Assembly: GCA_030765055.1 (NCBI GenBank)
Contig: CM060947.1
Span: 222,249,783 to 222,313,782, forward strand
Direction: 5' to 3'
Length of the DNA stretch: 64,000 nucleotides
Origin: Mantis religiosa
Taxonomy: Eukaryota > Arthropoda > Insecta > Mantodea > Mantidae
Below the pieces are notes generated by a model that did no database searches, was not told the origin of the DNA, and worked only from the letters and a program-made list of their open reading frames with translations. Every line of letters begins with the position of its first letter. The first letter of the stretch is position 1. The translations under genes and the position numbers were made by a program. Shown here one piece after another: positions 10,530-20,249 of this stretch.

Positions 10530-12160
10530 TGGTTATATTTTGAGCCTAATAATTGAAACAAAGTAATTTTTGAGTTAAAACTGTTTTATTCTTTTTTAAA
10601 ATATTCTCCTTAACACACTGTTGCATCCTTTTGAACCATATGTCAAAGCATTTATTCCAAACTTTTTGAGACAGCTTCTTCTGCCAACGAAAATTTTTGT
10701 CCACGAAATTTATTCTTGATGTTCGGGAGCAAAAAGACTTCATTGGGTACCTAATCAGGAGTCTATGGGCGATGAGTTTTCAATTCGATTTTTCCAGCGT
10801 TCAAATGCTCTGTTATTAGACTGATGTGTGTGCCCTCGCATGTTCTTGATGAAGAACGATCCTAGTTCTTGTTGGTTTTGCTTACTTCGCCGAAGACTTC
10901 CGGTAAACGAATGTGTGTGTAGCATTCGGTATTGACCATTTTACGTTCCTCTAAACGGACAGTTTCCAAATGGCCAGTTTTGCTGAAAAGGCAGGTGGCC
11001 ATTTGCTTCGAAGTGCTTCTAGTGCGAACAACTTTTGTTGGATTTGCTTCATCTTGAAACAGCCATACAGTCGACTACTGTTTACGTTCCGGCTCATACG
11101 CATTGATCCATGATTTGTCACCTGTTACAATATTATATACGTTTTTTGAGGCACTGCCCTTGTATTCCTTGAGCATTTTTGTACACAAATCGACACGAGC
11201 ATCTTTTTGAGACTACTCAAATTATGTGGTATATTACGAGAGCAAACCTGTTTCATGTCTAAATAATATGTAATGTTTTACATATGCTGGTGGAACTAAT
11301 GTCTAGGGTTGCCTCGATCTCACAATATGTCGCATGACGATATGACATTATCAACTTTTGCACAACATTAACATTTTCTAATACAACAATTGATTTTGGA
11401 TGACCTTCACGAACTTCAACATTGACCGAACGGTGGCCACGATTAAATTCGTTATACCAGCGTTTTACAGTGGCAAAGGATCGAGCTTCATGGCCAGATG
11501 TCGAAGTTGATTGATCGATGCACTCTTGTCTTGATCCCCGTAGGGAAGGGAATCCGTCCCTTTCAGCTCCTGTGGTGCGGGCGCTCCGAACCCCTAGCAC
11601 TCGTGGTACCCCTGACGTTACTAGAGAGACCTCGAGCCGAACATTTGAGCCCCTCTCTGATAGGGAGTTGTTCGGATTGGGTTGGACTCGAGGGGCTGTG
11701 GTTCCCGATACCCGTGGGAGATCGGGTACGTCTCCGGACGGGGTTGAGGGAAGCCATTAGTATTCCCGCGTACTAGCCAGCATAGCTAGTTGAAGGTGTG
11801 CCAGATCACCAGGCGGCCCCACCGAGCTCATATCGGTAGCCTTCCCATTTTGGAGTTGGTGATTATAAGTAGCATATCTACTGCCATCCCGTCTTGCGTC
11901 CATAGGACCAAGTGGAGGGAGGCTTGTTAGTCTCTAGGTCTTGCCCTATGGAGAGCCCCACGGAAGGCGCCGGGCGCCCTTTTGGGACAGCTCGGTAACT
12001 ACCTGGGCGAAGGAGCCCGAGTCCTTCGTCCTACGGGTCCAGGACTAGTGGGAGTAAAACTTCTGGCATTAACTCTTGTCTTGATAAGACACGTCGAAAG
12101 TCGTAATAATTTACTGCTCGAATATTTTAACGAGATAATTCCACGTTTAGGTTAAGACGC
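10530..12160 (-). pseudogene. Mariner-like transposase pseudogene (family M-A, copy 2), split by a retroposon
   Basis: This is the same family as 3168-4255, in reverse orientation. From the right it shares TTATCAAGACAAGAGTGCAT with copy 1. Then come VKRWYNEFNRGHRSVNVEVRE (11259-11465), a readable but shifted catalytic domain, and C-terminal KKLSQKVWNKCFDIWFKRMQ near 10600-10690. It is full of frameshifts. A ~530-bp retroposon is inserted at 11536-12065 with a 14-bp target duplication inside the transposase N-terminal region. Confidence 0.82.
11536..12065 (+). repeat. ~530-bp GC-rich retroposon of unrecognised type (R530), copy 1
   Basis: The block starts CCCCGTAGGGAAGG and ends near GTGGGAGTAAAACTTCTGG. 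It is flanked by an exact 14-bp duplication ACTCTTGTCTTGAT (11522-11535 and 12066-12079) inside a mariner copy, so it is a retrotransposition-type insertion. It aligns over its length with the reverse complement of 22630-23163. The best conserved blocks are a hairpin around CTAGCCNGCANAGCTAG and AGATCACCAGGNGGCCCC. I find no clear tRNA box A/B, 5S or 7SL head and no long open frame. Confidence 0.75.
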
Positions 12161-12179
12161 AAAGCAAATGACGTTTTAT

Positions 12180-12781
12180 TGAAATAGATTATAGTCTACA
12201 CTATGAAACTTATGTCAAACGTGACTACCTTATAATAACAGGAGATTTGAATGCCCGAGTAAGTAAACTACCAATTAAAGATGTCGTAGGTACATTTGGT
12301 GAAGATACTTCAAATACTAACGGTGAAAAATTGAGACAGTTTGCAACGTTTAACAAATTAAAGATAATGAATACATTTTTTTAGGAAAAAAGACAGGTAT
12401 AAATTTACTTGGAGCGCAAGAGGATGTAGATCATTAATTATGTTATTACGAAAAAAATTATCATCACAAGTAAGAGATGTAAGAGTATATCCCGAAAGTG
12501 ATATATGAACTGATCACTATCTATTAGTATACAAGATACACCTTGGAGGATCACGAAACGTCATGAAAGAATGAATTAAGAAGTATTCAAGATATACTTA
12601 TTACAAGAACAGAGCTTAAAAGATTTATATCAAAGACGGTTATCTGCATACTTACAAAAACAAGAAATAAGACAGGATGTCAATGAGAAATGGGAGAATA
12701 TTATACTAGTTGTAAAAACGATAGCTAACGAAGTGTGGGGCAAAAAAAGAGAATATCGCAAGAATAAAGGATTAAGAATAT
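12180..12781 (+). pseudogene. Non-LTR retrotransposon, 5' part: AP endonuclease region
   Basis: Broken frames read as the C-terminal half of an APE-type endonuclease. IITGDLNARVSKL (catalytic GDLNA motif) is near 12240, followed by VGTFGEDTSNTNGEKLRQF, KKRQVxIYLE-like sequence in shifted frames and a final DHYLLVY-like segment near 12515. The frame continues to KNKGLRI just before the gypsy LTR at 12782, and the same element resumes at 18430 with WNEDISNAIRDKRLAHLQA. Stops and frameshifts show it was old when the gypsy element inserted, or decayed since. Confidence 0.8.
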
Positions 12782-13226
12782 TGTGACTTTGTGGGTTCGT
12801 GAAATGAAAAGTCCAATTTCACCACTCAAAAATGTTCTTTATTTCCACCGACTTACAGTTTAACACTTGCCAATTACATAAAATTACGTAATGTACACAA
12901 TTACGATTCACCAGTTCGTCCGTTACAATTGCACTCGTAATTACGTACGGTCTTCTCACTAGCCCTGCGTCCTTACACCAAGAACTGACTGACTGTCTCT
13001 CTGAAACCCTTTTTTATAGGAATGTCACTGTTTTTCTAGAAGTCTCTGGTTTCCAAAGGAAGGTTCCAGATGGCCGTGGAAGAGAGGGAAGGGGCCGGCA
13101 GCGCAAGCGACACTTCTTCCAACCTTCCCCCTCAGTTAGTGACAGAGACTGATGAGCGGGCGTGGTCCAGCTGTCTTGGGGTCCTTCCAGCGGTCGCCGG
13201 TCATCCCTTTCCCTAATTGGTTGACA
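12782..13226 (-). repeat. Gypsy 3' LTR
   Basis: The 445-bp direct repeat has TG...CA termini. It is the 3' LTR because the element reads on the minus strand. Differences from the other LTR are AAAGG versus AATGG near 13067, GCGCAAG versus GCGTAAG near 13108, and TTGGTTG versus TTGGGTG at the right end. Confidence 0.95.
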
Positions 13227-13243
13227 CTGCTCCCTCCTCAAAG
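13227..13243 (-). promoter_or_regulatory. Polypurine tract of the gypsy element
   Basis: Directly upstream of the 3' LTR on the minus strand is TTTGAGGAGGGAGCAG, a purine-rich stretch in the position where plus-strand DNA priming occurs in LTR retrotransposons. The integrase stop codon (13238-13240) lies within it. Confidence 0.7.
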
Positions 13244-14566
13244 CTGGTCGTCCCGAACAGCACCATTGTAGCGGGCTAGACGATCCAGGTGTACCACCAA
13301 CATCTTCCCTCGGGGAACCTTCTCGATGCGGTAGACCACGTCGTTAATCCTCTTCACCACCCGGTACGGTCCTTGCCATGGCTGCTGGAGCTTCGGGCAG
13401 CGTCCCTTGGTCCGGGTAGGACGGTACAACCAGACCAGGTCACCTTGCTGGAACCCTTGGCTGTTGGCTTGCCTATCATATCTGGTCTTCATGCGGTCGC
13501 TCGCCCTCTGGATGTTCTGGCGAGCCATCTCGTGCATGTCGTGGAGGCGGTCCACCAGGTTCTCCACATACTCGGTCAGCGGCTGCTTCGCCTCCGGAGG
13601 ACTTCCGAAAGCCAGGTCACAAGGGAGGCGTAACTCTCGACCGAACATTAAGCTGGCTGGCGTCATCCCAGTTGTGTCGTGTGTAGACGAGCGGTAGGCC
13701 AGCAAGAACAGTGGCACCTTGACGTCCCAGTCTCGCTGATGGCTGGCCACGACCTTCCTCAGGTGTTCCTCTAAGGTCTTGATGTATCTTTCGACCATGC
13801 CATCCGACTGGGGATGTAGAGGCGTCGTGCGGGTCTTGTTCACCCCAAGCCTTTGTAATGCCTCCTTCATTAGGTTGGACTCAAAGTTGGAACCCTGGTC
13901 ACTGTGTAGCTCTAACGGCACCCCAAATCGACAGAACACTTGCTCCACGAGGTAGTCTGTGATTGTCTTTGCCTCTTGGTTTGGGATGGCATACACCTCC
14001 GGCCACTTGGTGAAGTAGTCCACGACCACCATTAGGTACTTGTTGCCTCGGTCGGAAACTGGGAATGGTCCAGCAATGTCAACGGCGATCCGTTCGAATG
14101 GCGCTCCGACGTTGTAATGCTGCATGAGACCCCGGCTCCTAGTCTGGGGGCCGCGACTCGCCGCGCACACGTGACACTGACGGCACCACCTCTCAGCATC
14201 AGCTCGGAGTCTCAGCCAGTAGTAGCGCTGCCGTAGTTTGTCAATCGTTCGGTTGGCTCCCAGGTGTCCTCCTGAAGTACCGGCGTGCACTTCCTCCAAG
14301 ACTTCCGGGACCTTACTCCGGGGAAGTACCAACTGTTCTCTCTGCGTCTTCCCATCGGGTGACTCCCATACCCGGAACAGCACGCCCTCTCTGGTCTTCA
14401 ACGAGTCCCATTGGGCCCAGTACGACTTGTAGGTGGCGCTCCTCGGTGCGATGTCCTCCCAGGTTGGTCTCGTCCCTGCCTCCACTTCCCTCAAGAGTGG
14501 CCCCAAGTCTGCGTCCGCCAGCTGCTCCCTCCTCAGGCCTGTACTATCCCAGCCATCCGCAGGCAC
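13238..14566 (-). CDS. Gypsy integrase region of pol (open segment)
   Basis: The 442-codon open segment is in the same frame as the RNase H part. It contains a zinc-binding HHCC-type domain (GGHLGANRTI, then CRQCHVCAASRG) at about residues 95-145. The catalytic core follows: AVDIAGPFP (first Asp), LHSDQGSNFES (second Asp) and DGMVERYIKTLEEHL (Glu), then MFGRELRLPCDL and a C-terminal GDLVWLYRPTRTKGRCPKL strand-rich domain ending VHLDRLARYNG. All catalytic positions look intact. The ATG at 14566 is not a true start. A TAG at 14603-14605 cuts it off from the upstream RNase H. I see no chromodomain. Confidence 0.93.
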   Translation of the reverse strand: MPADGWDSTGLRREQLADADLGPLLREVEAGTRPTWEDIAPRSATYKSYWAQWDSLKTREGVLFRVWESPDGKTQREQLVLPRSKVPEVLEEVHAGTSGGHLGANRTIDKLRQRYYWLRLRADAERWCRQCHVCAASRGPQTRSRGLMQHYNVGAPFERIAVDIAGPFPVSDRGNKYLMVVVDYFTKWPEVYAIPNQEAKTITDYLVEQVFCRFGVPLELHSDQGSNFESNLMKEALQRLGVNKTRTTPLHPQSDGMVERYIKTLEEHLRKVVASHQRDWDVKVPLFLLAYRSSTHDTTGMTPASLMFGRELRLPCDLAFGSPPEAKQPLTEYVENLVDRLHDMHEMARQNIQRASDRMKTRYDRQANSQGFQQGDLVWLYRPTRTKGRCPKLQQPWQGPYRVVKRINDVVYRIEKVPRGKMLVVHLDRLARYNGAVRDDQL

Positions 14567-14602
14567 TGCCGTGACTACTCGGACTGCTGCGGCACGCTCC
14601 TT

Positions 14603-16345
14603 CTACTCCACTCTTGTACACTGGCCGCACTCTTCCGGACAGGGTCTTCGGGACATGGCGTCAGCGTTACCGTGGCTCTTCCCTCTACGATGTTCCGAGG
14701 TGAAGTCGTACTCCTGTAGCCTCTGGACCCAACGTGCTGTCTGGCCTTCCAGGTTCTTAAAGCTCAATAGCCAGGTTAGGGCGGAATGGTCAGTCCTCAG
14801 GTGGAAAGGTTGACCGTACAGGTACTTGTGGAAGTGCTCCAATGTCTTTACTACCGCCAGTAATTCCCGTCGGGTGACGCAGTAGTTCTCTGCCTTGGAT
14901 AGCGTCTTGCTGTAATAGGCTATCACCCGCTCATGGCCGTCCTGGATCTGCGACAGGACACCTCCAATACAATGGTCGCTGGCGTCGGTGTCCACAATGA
15001 AGGCGCCACCCGGTTGTGGGAAACCCAAAATTGGAGCACTGCACAGGGTCTCCTTTAGGTGCTGGAAAGCGTTTTCGGCGTCCTCTGTCCACACATAAGG
15101 CCGGTGTTCCTCCGTCAGGCGGGTGAGGGGTTTTGCGATGTTGGAGAACCCCTTTATGAAGCGGCGGTAATAACTGCACAGCCCCAGGAAACTGCGCAAC
15201 TCTTTCCTATCCTTTGGGCGAGGCCAATCTCTCACAGCCTGTGTCTTCTCCGGGTCTGTGGCCACTCCGGTGGCCGAGACTATGTGGCCCAAGTAGTTAA
15301 CTTCCTTGCGGAAGAGCTGGCACTTCTTCGCTTTCAGCTTCAAGTTGGTCGCTTGCAGTCTCTGTAGCACCTTACTCAGATTCTCGAGGTGATCTTCAAA
15401 AGACTTCCCGACGATGATGATGTCGTCCAGGTATAGCAGGCAGGCATCGTAAGTCAGCCCTCTCATCACTGACTCCATAAGGCGCTGGAAGTTAGCTGGT
15501 GCATTGCAGAGGCCAAAGGGCATAACCGTGAACTGCCAGAGCCCTTGGCCCGTCGAGAATGCAGTCTTCTCCTTGTCTCTCGGGTCTAGAGCTACCTGTC
15601 AGTAGCCCGACTTCAGGTCCAGGGTCGAGAACCACTGTGCACCAGCTAGCGTGGCCAGGGTGTCGTCAATCCGGGGTAAGGGAAAACAGTCCTTCCGGGT
15701 GACGGCGTTCAATTTTCTGTAGTCTACGCAGAAGCGCAGCTCGCCGTTCTTCTTTGTCACCAAGACTACAGGGGAACACCAAGGGCTGTCAGACTCTTCA
15801 ATCACTCCCCTGGATCTCATGTCCTCCAGCTTGTCCCGTACCGCCCCTTGCTTCGCCAGCGGAACGCGTCTAAGTGGTTGCCGAATAGGCCGGGCGTCCC
15901 CGGTGTCGATGCGGTGAAGCACTTTGTCCGTGCGGCCGTAGTCACTATCACCTTGGCTGAAGACGCGCTGATACCGCCTTAGCAGTTGTCGAACCTTCTC
16001 CAGCTGTTCTGTGGTTAGGTGGTCGGCCGCCCTCTCCACCAAGCCTTCTAGCCGGGGCCCCAGGTGTTGCTTCGGCGCCGGCTCCTGTGTCTCGTCGATA
16101 GCTGTTACGCTCACCACGGGCTCGCACATTCCCAACTCCGTCCCGGCCTGGACGTCGTGATCGGCGTCCGTAGGATTTAGCAGTCTCACGGGCACCTCCT
16201 CTCGGCACGGCAGCAATGCCCTGGCTACACACAGTCCGTTTACAGGCGTCTTCTGGTCCAGCATCATGTTCCTGGTCCTCTGGCCCTCCAGTCGCGCCGT
16301 CACCACCACCTCGCTCCTCGCGGGGACAACCACGTCTTCGTCCAA
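14603..16345 (-). pseudogene. Gypsy reverse transcriptase-RNase H region of pol, broken by stops
   Basis: The reverse transcriptase begins in the segment 15599-16345 (GVIEESDSPWCSPVVLVTKK, RFCVDYRKLNAVTRKD, FSTLDLKSGY). A TGA at 15599-15601 replaces the Trp expected next. It resumes with MPFGLCNAPANFQRLMESVM and the active site YLDDIIIVG, then the connection domain (LGLCSYYRRFIKGFSNIAKP). RNase H follows (AFIVDTDASDHCIGGVLSQ, RELLAVVKTLEHF, FHLRTDHSALTWLL) and ends at CTRVE with a TAG at 14603-14605 before the integrase. Both stops are single-base changes in an otherwise clean frame. Confidence 0.94.
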
Positions 16346-16884
16346 GACGACCCTGCAAATTCCAAGGCGCTCTTCGGGTTGACGGAGTATAACCTCTTCT
16401 CCGTTAAGCCGCAGGACCTTCTTGCCGACGTCGACCGTCGCCTCGTGGCTCCTGAGGCATCCAGTCCCAGAATCACCTCCTCAGCCACCTTCGCGACGAA
16501 CACCCACAGACGCACGGCACTCCGTCCCAAGTTCAGCTCCAGCAGGGCCTCCCTCTCCACAGGCAAGGTGTCGCCCGATGCCGTGACAAGCTGGTATGGC
16601 CGGCTTGGCTTCCTTGTCGGCAAACCCTTCGCCACGTCAGGTCTGATGATGGTCACGGCCGCCCCGGTGTCCACCAGCACGCGGCACGGCTTTCCTCTTA
16701 TCCAACCGTCCGCGATGAGGCTGTCATCCATACGTCGGCTGACGGCGCGCAGTGTCACTCGAGGGGATGGTGGTGATGGCGCCGACGTGCCCCTCTCCAC
16801 GACGGCCCTTACTCGTTTTCCGGCTGCTCTTCCTGGTGTGGGCAGTCTCTCTGCAGGTGTCCGGGCTGTCCACACCCCCAACAC
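16346..16884 (-). pseudogene. Gypsy aspartic protease region, frameshifted
   Basis: The minus-strand frame overlapping the 3' end of gag contains the retroviral-type aspartic protease motif CRVLVDTGAAVTIIRP and the later VILGLD flap/helix block. Just after GLD, near 16440-16460, the frame is lost by an apparent one-base deletion. The RT frame downstream still encodes the expected linker (KKVLRLNGEEV and so on). Gag, protease and RT are thus in three frames. The gag-protease shift may be programmed, while the protease-RT shift looks like damage. Confidence 0.85.
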
Positions 16885-17939
16885 AGGCCACTGGGTGTTC
16901 GCCGGCGTCCCTCAGCTGGTCTTCTGTCTCCGGCGTAGCGGACACTCCTCGTTCTCGACGTCGGGATGGATGTTATTTTGGCCGCCTCCATCCTTAATGC
17001 CGCTGTCAGCGCCTCGTGGATGGTTTTATATTCCCCGAGCATTAGGCGCTGACGAATCTCTGTGTCCCGTACCCCGTCGACAAAATTGTAGGCGGCTTCC
17101 CGGGATACGAACTCCAGTGGCAGGTCAACCAAGGCCTTGCTAGCCAGCTGCTCGATCGCAATGGTGAACTCCTGCAGCGTCTCCCCCGCCTGCTGTGGCC
17201 TTGCCTTTAGCTGGCTGCGGTATGCTGCGGCTAAGCGGTGGTTCCCGAAGCGATCTTCCAGGGCTTCCCAGATGTCCTTGGGCGCCGCCGTCGTCTGCAC
17301 CGCGTTTAGGACTTCCGCGGCTCTTCCCTGGAGGCTGGCTATTAACTGTGTGGCCTCCTCCTCCAGTGACCATCCGTTGTGCCTGGCCACTGTGTCGAAC
17401 TGGCGGCGGAAGACCTCAAACGTTGACGCGCCGTCATACTTGGGAGGTTTGACGCGCGCAGATGTTGTGTCGCGTCCCGGCGAGTCAGCCTTCAAATCCT
17501 TCAGCTTCCTGCCGACGACGTCCTCCACCATGGCGTTCAGGGACTTCACGCTGCTGTCGGCTTTCCCTTCCAGGTCGTTAACGCCGCTCGCCAGGTCCTC
17601 GACGCGCTCGTCCACTTGGCCGATCCGCTTGCCCAGCTCCGTCACGTCATCCCTCACGCCGGCCAACTGTTCTTCAAATTTGGCGGCGAGAGCCTCGTTC
17701 GCCACCTTCATTTCCGTGGTCAGTTCGGCCATCTTTGAGGTCATTGTCGTGGCCAAGTTGCTGTTAGCCGTTTCCGTCTTCGCTGTTAATTCGGCCTTCA
17801 TTTCTTCCATCTTCCCGGTGATGTTGTCGTTTGCCGCTTCTGTTTTTGCAGCGAGGTTTTCATTTGCCGTCTTCATTTCTGTCAGTTCCGCCTTCATTTC
17901 CATCATCTTCTCCAAAAAATTTTCCAATGCCGCGTCCAT
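16809..17939 (-). CDS. Gypsy gag polyprotein
   Basis: The open frame of about 376 codons starts at an ATG at 17939 (MDAALENFLEKMMEMKAEL), 33 bases inside from the primer-binding site. An in-frame ATG in the LTR at 18032 is a less likely start. The N-terminal ~150 residues are a Lys/Glu/Ala-rich repeat-like coiled coil (MKAELTEMKTANENLAAKTE and similar). A gag capsid region follows (VKPPKYDGASTFEVFRRQFD, LIASLQGRAAEVLNAVQ, IWEALEDRFGNHRLAAAYRS). The C-terminus has one CCHC zinc knuckle, CWGCGQPGHLQRDC. It packages element RNA in cytoplasmic particles in this family. The frame is intact. Confidence 0.93.
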   Translation of the reverse strand: MDAALENFLEKMMEMKAELTEMKTANENLAAKTEAANDNITGKMEEMKAELTAKTETANSNLATTMTSKMAELTTEMKVANEALAAKFEEQLAGVRDDVTELGKRIGQVDERVEDLASGVNDLEGKADSSVKSLNAMVEDVVGRKLKDLKADSPGRDTTSARVKPPKYDGASTFEVFRRQFDTVARHNGWSLEEEATQLIASLQGRAAEVLNAVQTTAAPKDIWEALEDRFGNHRLAAAYRSQLKARPQQAGETLQEFTIAIEQLASKALVDLPLEFVSREAAYNFVDGVRDTEIRQRLMLGEYKTIHEALTAALRMEAAKITSIPTSRTRSVRYAGDRRPAEGRRRTPSGLCWGCGQPGHLQRDCPHQEEQPENE

Positions 17940-17972
17940 GGTTGTAATGTTCGGTGATGTTATCTTCCCGCT

Positions 17973-17983
17973 TCCTGACACCA
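17973..17983 (-). promoter_or_regulatory. Gypsy primer-binding site, tRNA-Leu-like
   Basis: One base after the 5' LTR on the minus strand is TGGTGTCAGGA, complementary over 11 bases to the 3' end (TCCTGACACCA) that I recall for a eukaryotic tRNA-Leu. Position directly next to the LTR supports a minus-strand primer site. The tRNA identity is from memory. Confidence 0.65.
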
Positions 17984-17984
17984 G

Positions 17985-18429
17985 TGTGACTTTGTGGGTT
18001 CGTGAAATGAAAAGTCCAATTTCACCACTCAAAAATGTTCTTTATTTCCACCGACTTACAGTTTAACACTTGCCAATTACATAAAATTACGTAATGTACA
18101 CAATTACGATTCACCAGTTCGTCCGTTACAATTGCACTCGTAATTACGTACGGTCTTCTCACTAGCCCTGCGTCCTTACACCAAGAACTGACTGACTGTC
18201 TCTCTGAAACCCTTTTTTATAGGAATGTCACTGTTTTTCTAGAAGTCTCTGGTTTCCAATGGAAGGTTCCAGATGGCCGTGGAAGAGAGGGAAGGGGCCG
18301 GCAGCGTAAGCGACACTTCTTCCAACCTTCCCCCTCAGTTAGTGACAGAGACTGATGAGCGGGCGTGGTCCAGCTGTCTTGGGGTCCTTCCAGCGGTCGC
18401 CGGTCATCCCTTTCCCTAATTGGGTGACA
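17985..18429 (-). repeat. Gypsy 5' LTR
   Basis: This is the 445-bp partner of 12782-13226, next to the primer-binding site and therefore the 5' LTR. It is followed on the plus strand by ATAT, the target duplication, and then by the resumed non-LTR element. Confidence 0.95.
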
Positions 18430-20240
18430 ATATGGAATGAAGACATTTCAAACGCAATAAGAGACAAGAGATTAGCCCATTTACAAGCGGTACAACAACA
18501 AACTGATGAAGCAAAGGAGATAAATAGGGAAAAACGAAATGAAGCGGAAAATAATTTAAGGAAAGCTCACCAAGAGTCCTGGGACATATTTATTAGCAAT
18601 GTTGAAGATGATATAGGTGGAACGCAAATTATGGCCTATAAAGTGCTTAAGCATCTAGATAGTGAAGAAAGAGATGTAGAAAATATAAATGTAATTGGAG
18701 AAGAACAATGGATTATACATTACAGAGATTTATGGTATAATAACTCTTTGGAAGAAGAAGAAGAAAATGATGACCTTATATGCGGAAATGTAGATCAAAT
18801 TATTTTAGAAGAATTAGAAACGGCATTAAAAGAAATGAAGAATAGGAAGGCCACAGGAGAAGATGCAATAAATGCAGAATTATGGAAATATGGTGGACCG
18901 ATACTAAATAAAAGAATTTTGAATTTAATTAATAGTTGTTGGAATGTATGCGAAATCCCAAGATCCCGGACACATGCTCGAATTATATCTATTTTTAAGA
19001 AAGTTGCTCGAAACAGATCTGAGAATTATAGGGGAATAAGTATTTTAAACATAGGATATAAATTATATATAAGAATCTTAAGTAAAAGGTTACAAACCGT
19101 TACAGATATTCTACGTTTAGAAGAACAAAATTGTTTTAGAAAAGTACGATCCTGTACAGATGCTACCTTTACAGTTAAGAAGATAATAGAAAAAAGAAGA
19201 GAATTTAATCTGGAAACACATATAGCTTTTATTGATTATGAAAAAGCGTTTGATCGTGTAAATAGGAAAGAAGTGTGGGAAATCATGACACGAAGAGGCT
19301 ACTCAAATCATCTCATTAAAGTTCTAATATATATATATATATAAAGATACGACAATCAGCATACATATTGGAAATGGAATCTATAGTAAATGGATACATA
19401 CAAATAATTGTGTAAGACAGGCTTGCAGTTTATCTCCTATTTTATTCATAATTTATATAGATGATCTGATTAGAGAGTGGATGTTTAAGATTGACGGAGG
19501 CATTCATTTTGCACCAAATTTTATTCTTAAGATGAAGCTATTTTCGGATGACAAAATAATTATAAGTAAAACTGAAGACGAGCTGCAAAGAGCAGTATAT
19601 ATTTTACAGCAGTTATGTAAGAATTATAATTTCAAAATTTCCACAAATAAAACAAAAACAATGGCATTTCGAGGTAAACAAGTTGTTAGAACCAAAATAG
19701 TAATTGATGATATTATCTTAGAGCAAGTTACGGGTTTTAAATATTTGGGAACATATGTCAGTTCTAAATATGAAAATGATTCTAAAAATAAATTACCAAT
19801 GTTTCAACTAATATGCGGCATAATAAATAGAAGCCTAAAAACTAAAACCAGAAAAGAAACACGGATGAAATTTTATAAAGTAGTGGCTGTGCCTACTTTT
19901 CTTTTTGGTTCTGAAATATGGACATTAACAAAAGCAAACAAACACAAGATACAGGCTGCCGAAATGAGATTTTTAAGAGCAGTAACGTGATGTACTCTTT
20001 TAGATAAAATTCCAAATGTAAAAATAAGAGAAGATTTAGAAATAAGTTCTTTAAAAGAAAAAATAATAAATTATAGAAATGAATGGAGAGAGCATATTGA
20101 GAGAATGCCGAGAGATAGGATCCCAAGAAGAATTATAAACAATAAACCTAGAGGAAAGAGACATCCGGGAAGACCACGAAACCGATGGTCAGACATGTTT
20201 TAAGCCGGAACAGGCAGCATTGCCTAGCCCTTGGAGGGAA
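18430..20240 (+). pseudogene. Non-LTR retrotransposon, 3' part: reverse transcriptase
   Basis: Continuing from 12781, the frame to 19344 covers the linker and RT fingers/palm: LKEMKNRKATGEDAINAELW, ARIISIFKKVARNRSENYRGI, LIEKRREFNLETH-type sequence, AFIDYEKAFDRVNR. After a frameshift near 19340 come QACSLSPILFIIYIDDLI and, from 19481, LKMKLFSDDKIIISK (the FADD active site reads FSDD), then the thumb and connection (ISTNKTKTMAFRG, FKYLGTYVSS, VAVPTFLFGSEIWTLTKANK). Near 20050-20200 is the C-terminal IEHM-like block. The 3' tail is GAAGAAGAAGAA, a short tandem tail rather than poly(A). I place it loosely with RTE/Jockey-type APE elements. Confidence 0.9.
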
Positions 20241-20249
20241 GAAGAAGAA

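Larger units (their letters stand above)
12782..18429 (-). mobile_element. Ty3/gypsy LTR retrotransposon, full length, young
   Basis: The 5648-bp element is on the minus strand, inserted in a non-LTR element. It has two 445-bp LTRs (12782-13226 and 17985-18429) starting TGTGAC and ending GTTGACA or GGTGACA. They differ at only three positions by my alignment. The 4-bp target duplication is ATAT (12778-12781 and 18430-18433). Order 5'-3' on the minus strand is LTR, primer-binding site, gag, protease, reverse transcriptase-RNase H, integrase, polypurine tract, LTR. This order with integrase after RNase H is that of Ty3/gypsy (Metaviridae). Despite the near-identical LTRs, pol has two in-frame stops and one frameshift, so this copy is defective. 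No envelope frame is present. Confidence 0.96.

Noticed and set aside
11498..11776. 92- and 80-codon frames in R530 copy 1
   Set aside because: They are not conserved in copy 2 and arise from GC-rich non-coding sequence; the R530 family shows no shared frame.
13289..17143. Plus-strand open frames of 80-250 codons across the gypsy element
   Set aside because: They are shadows of the GC-rich minus-strand gag-pol frames and have no recognisable domains.
17137..18066. 309-codon plus-strand frame over gag
   Set aside because: It is the antisense of the coiled-coil gag frame; its Ser/Phe/Val-rich translation is the complement of a Lys/Glu/Ala-rich protein.
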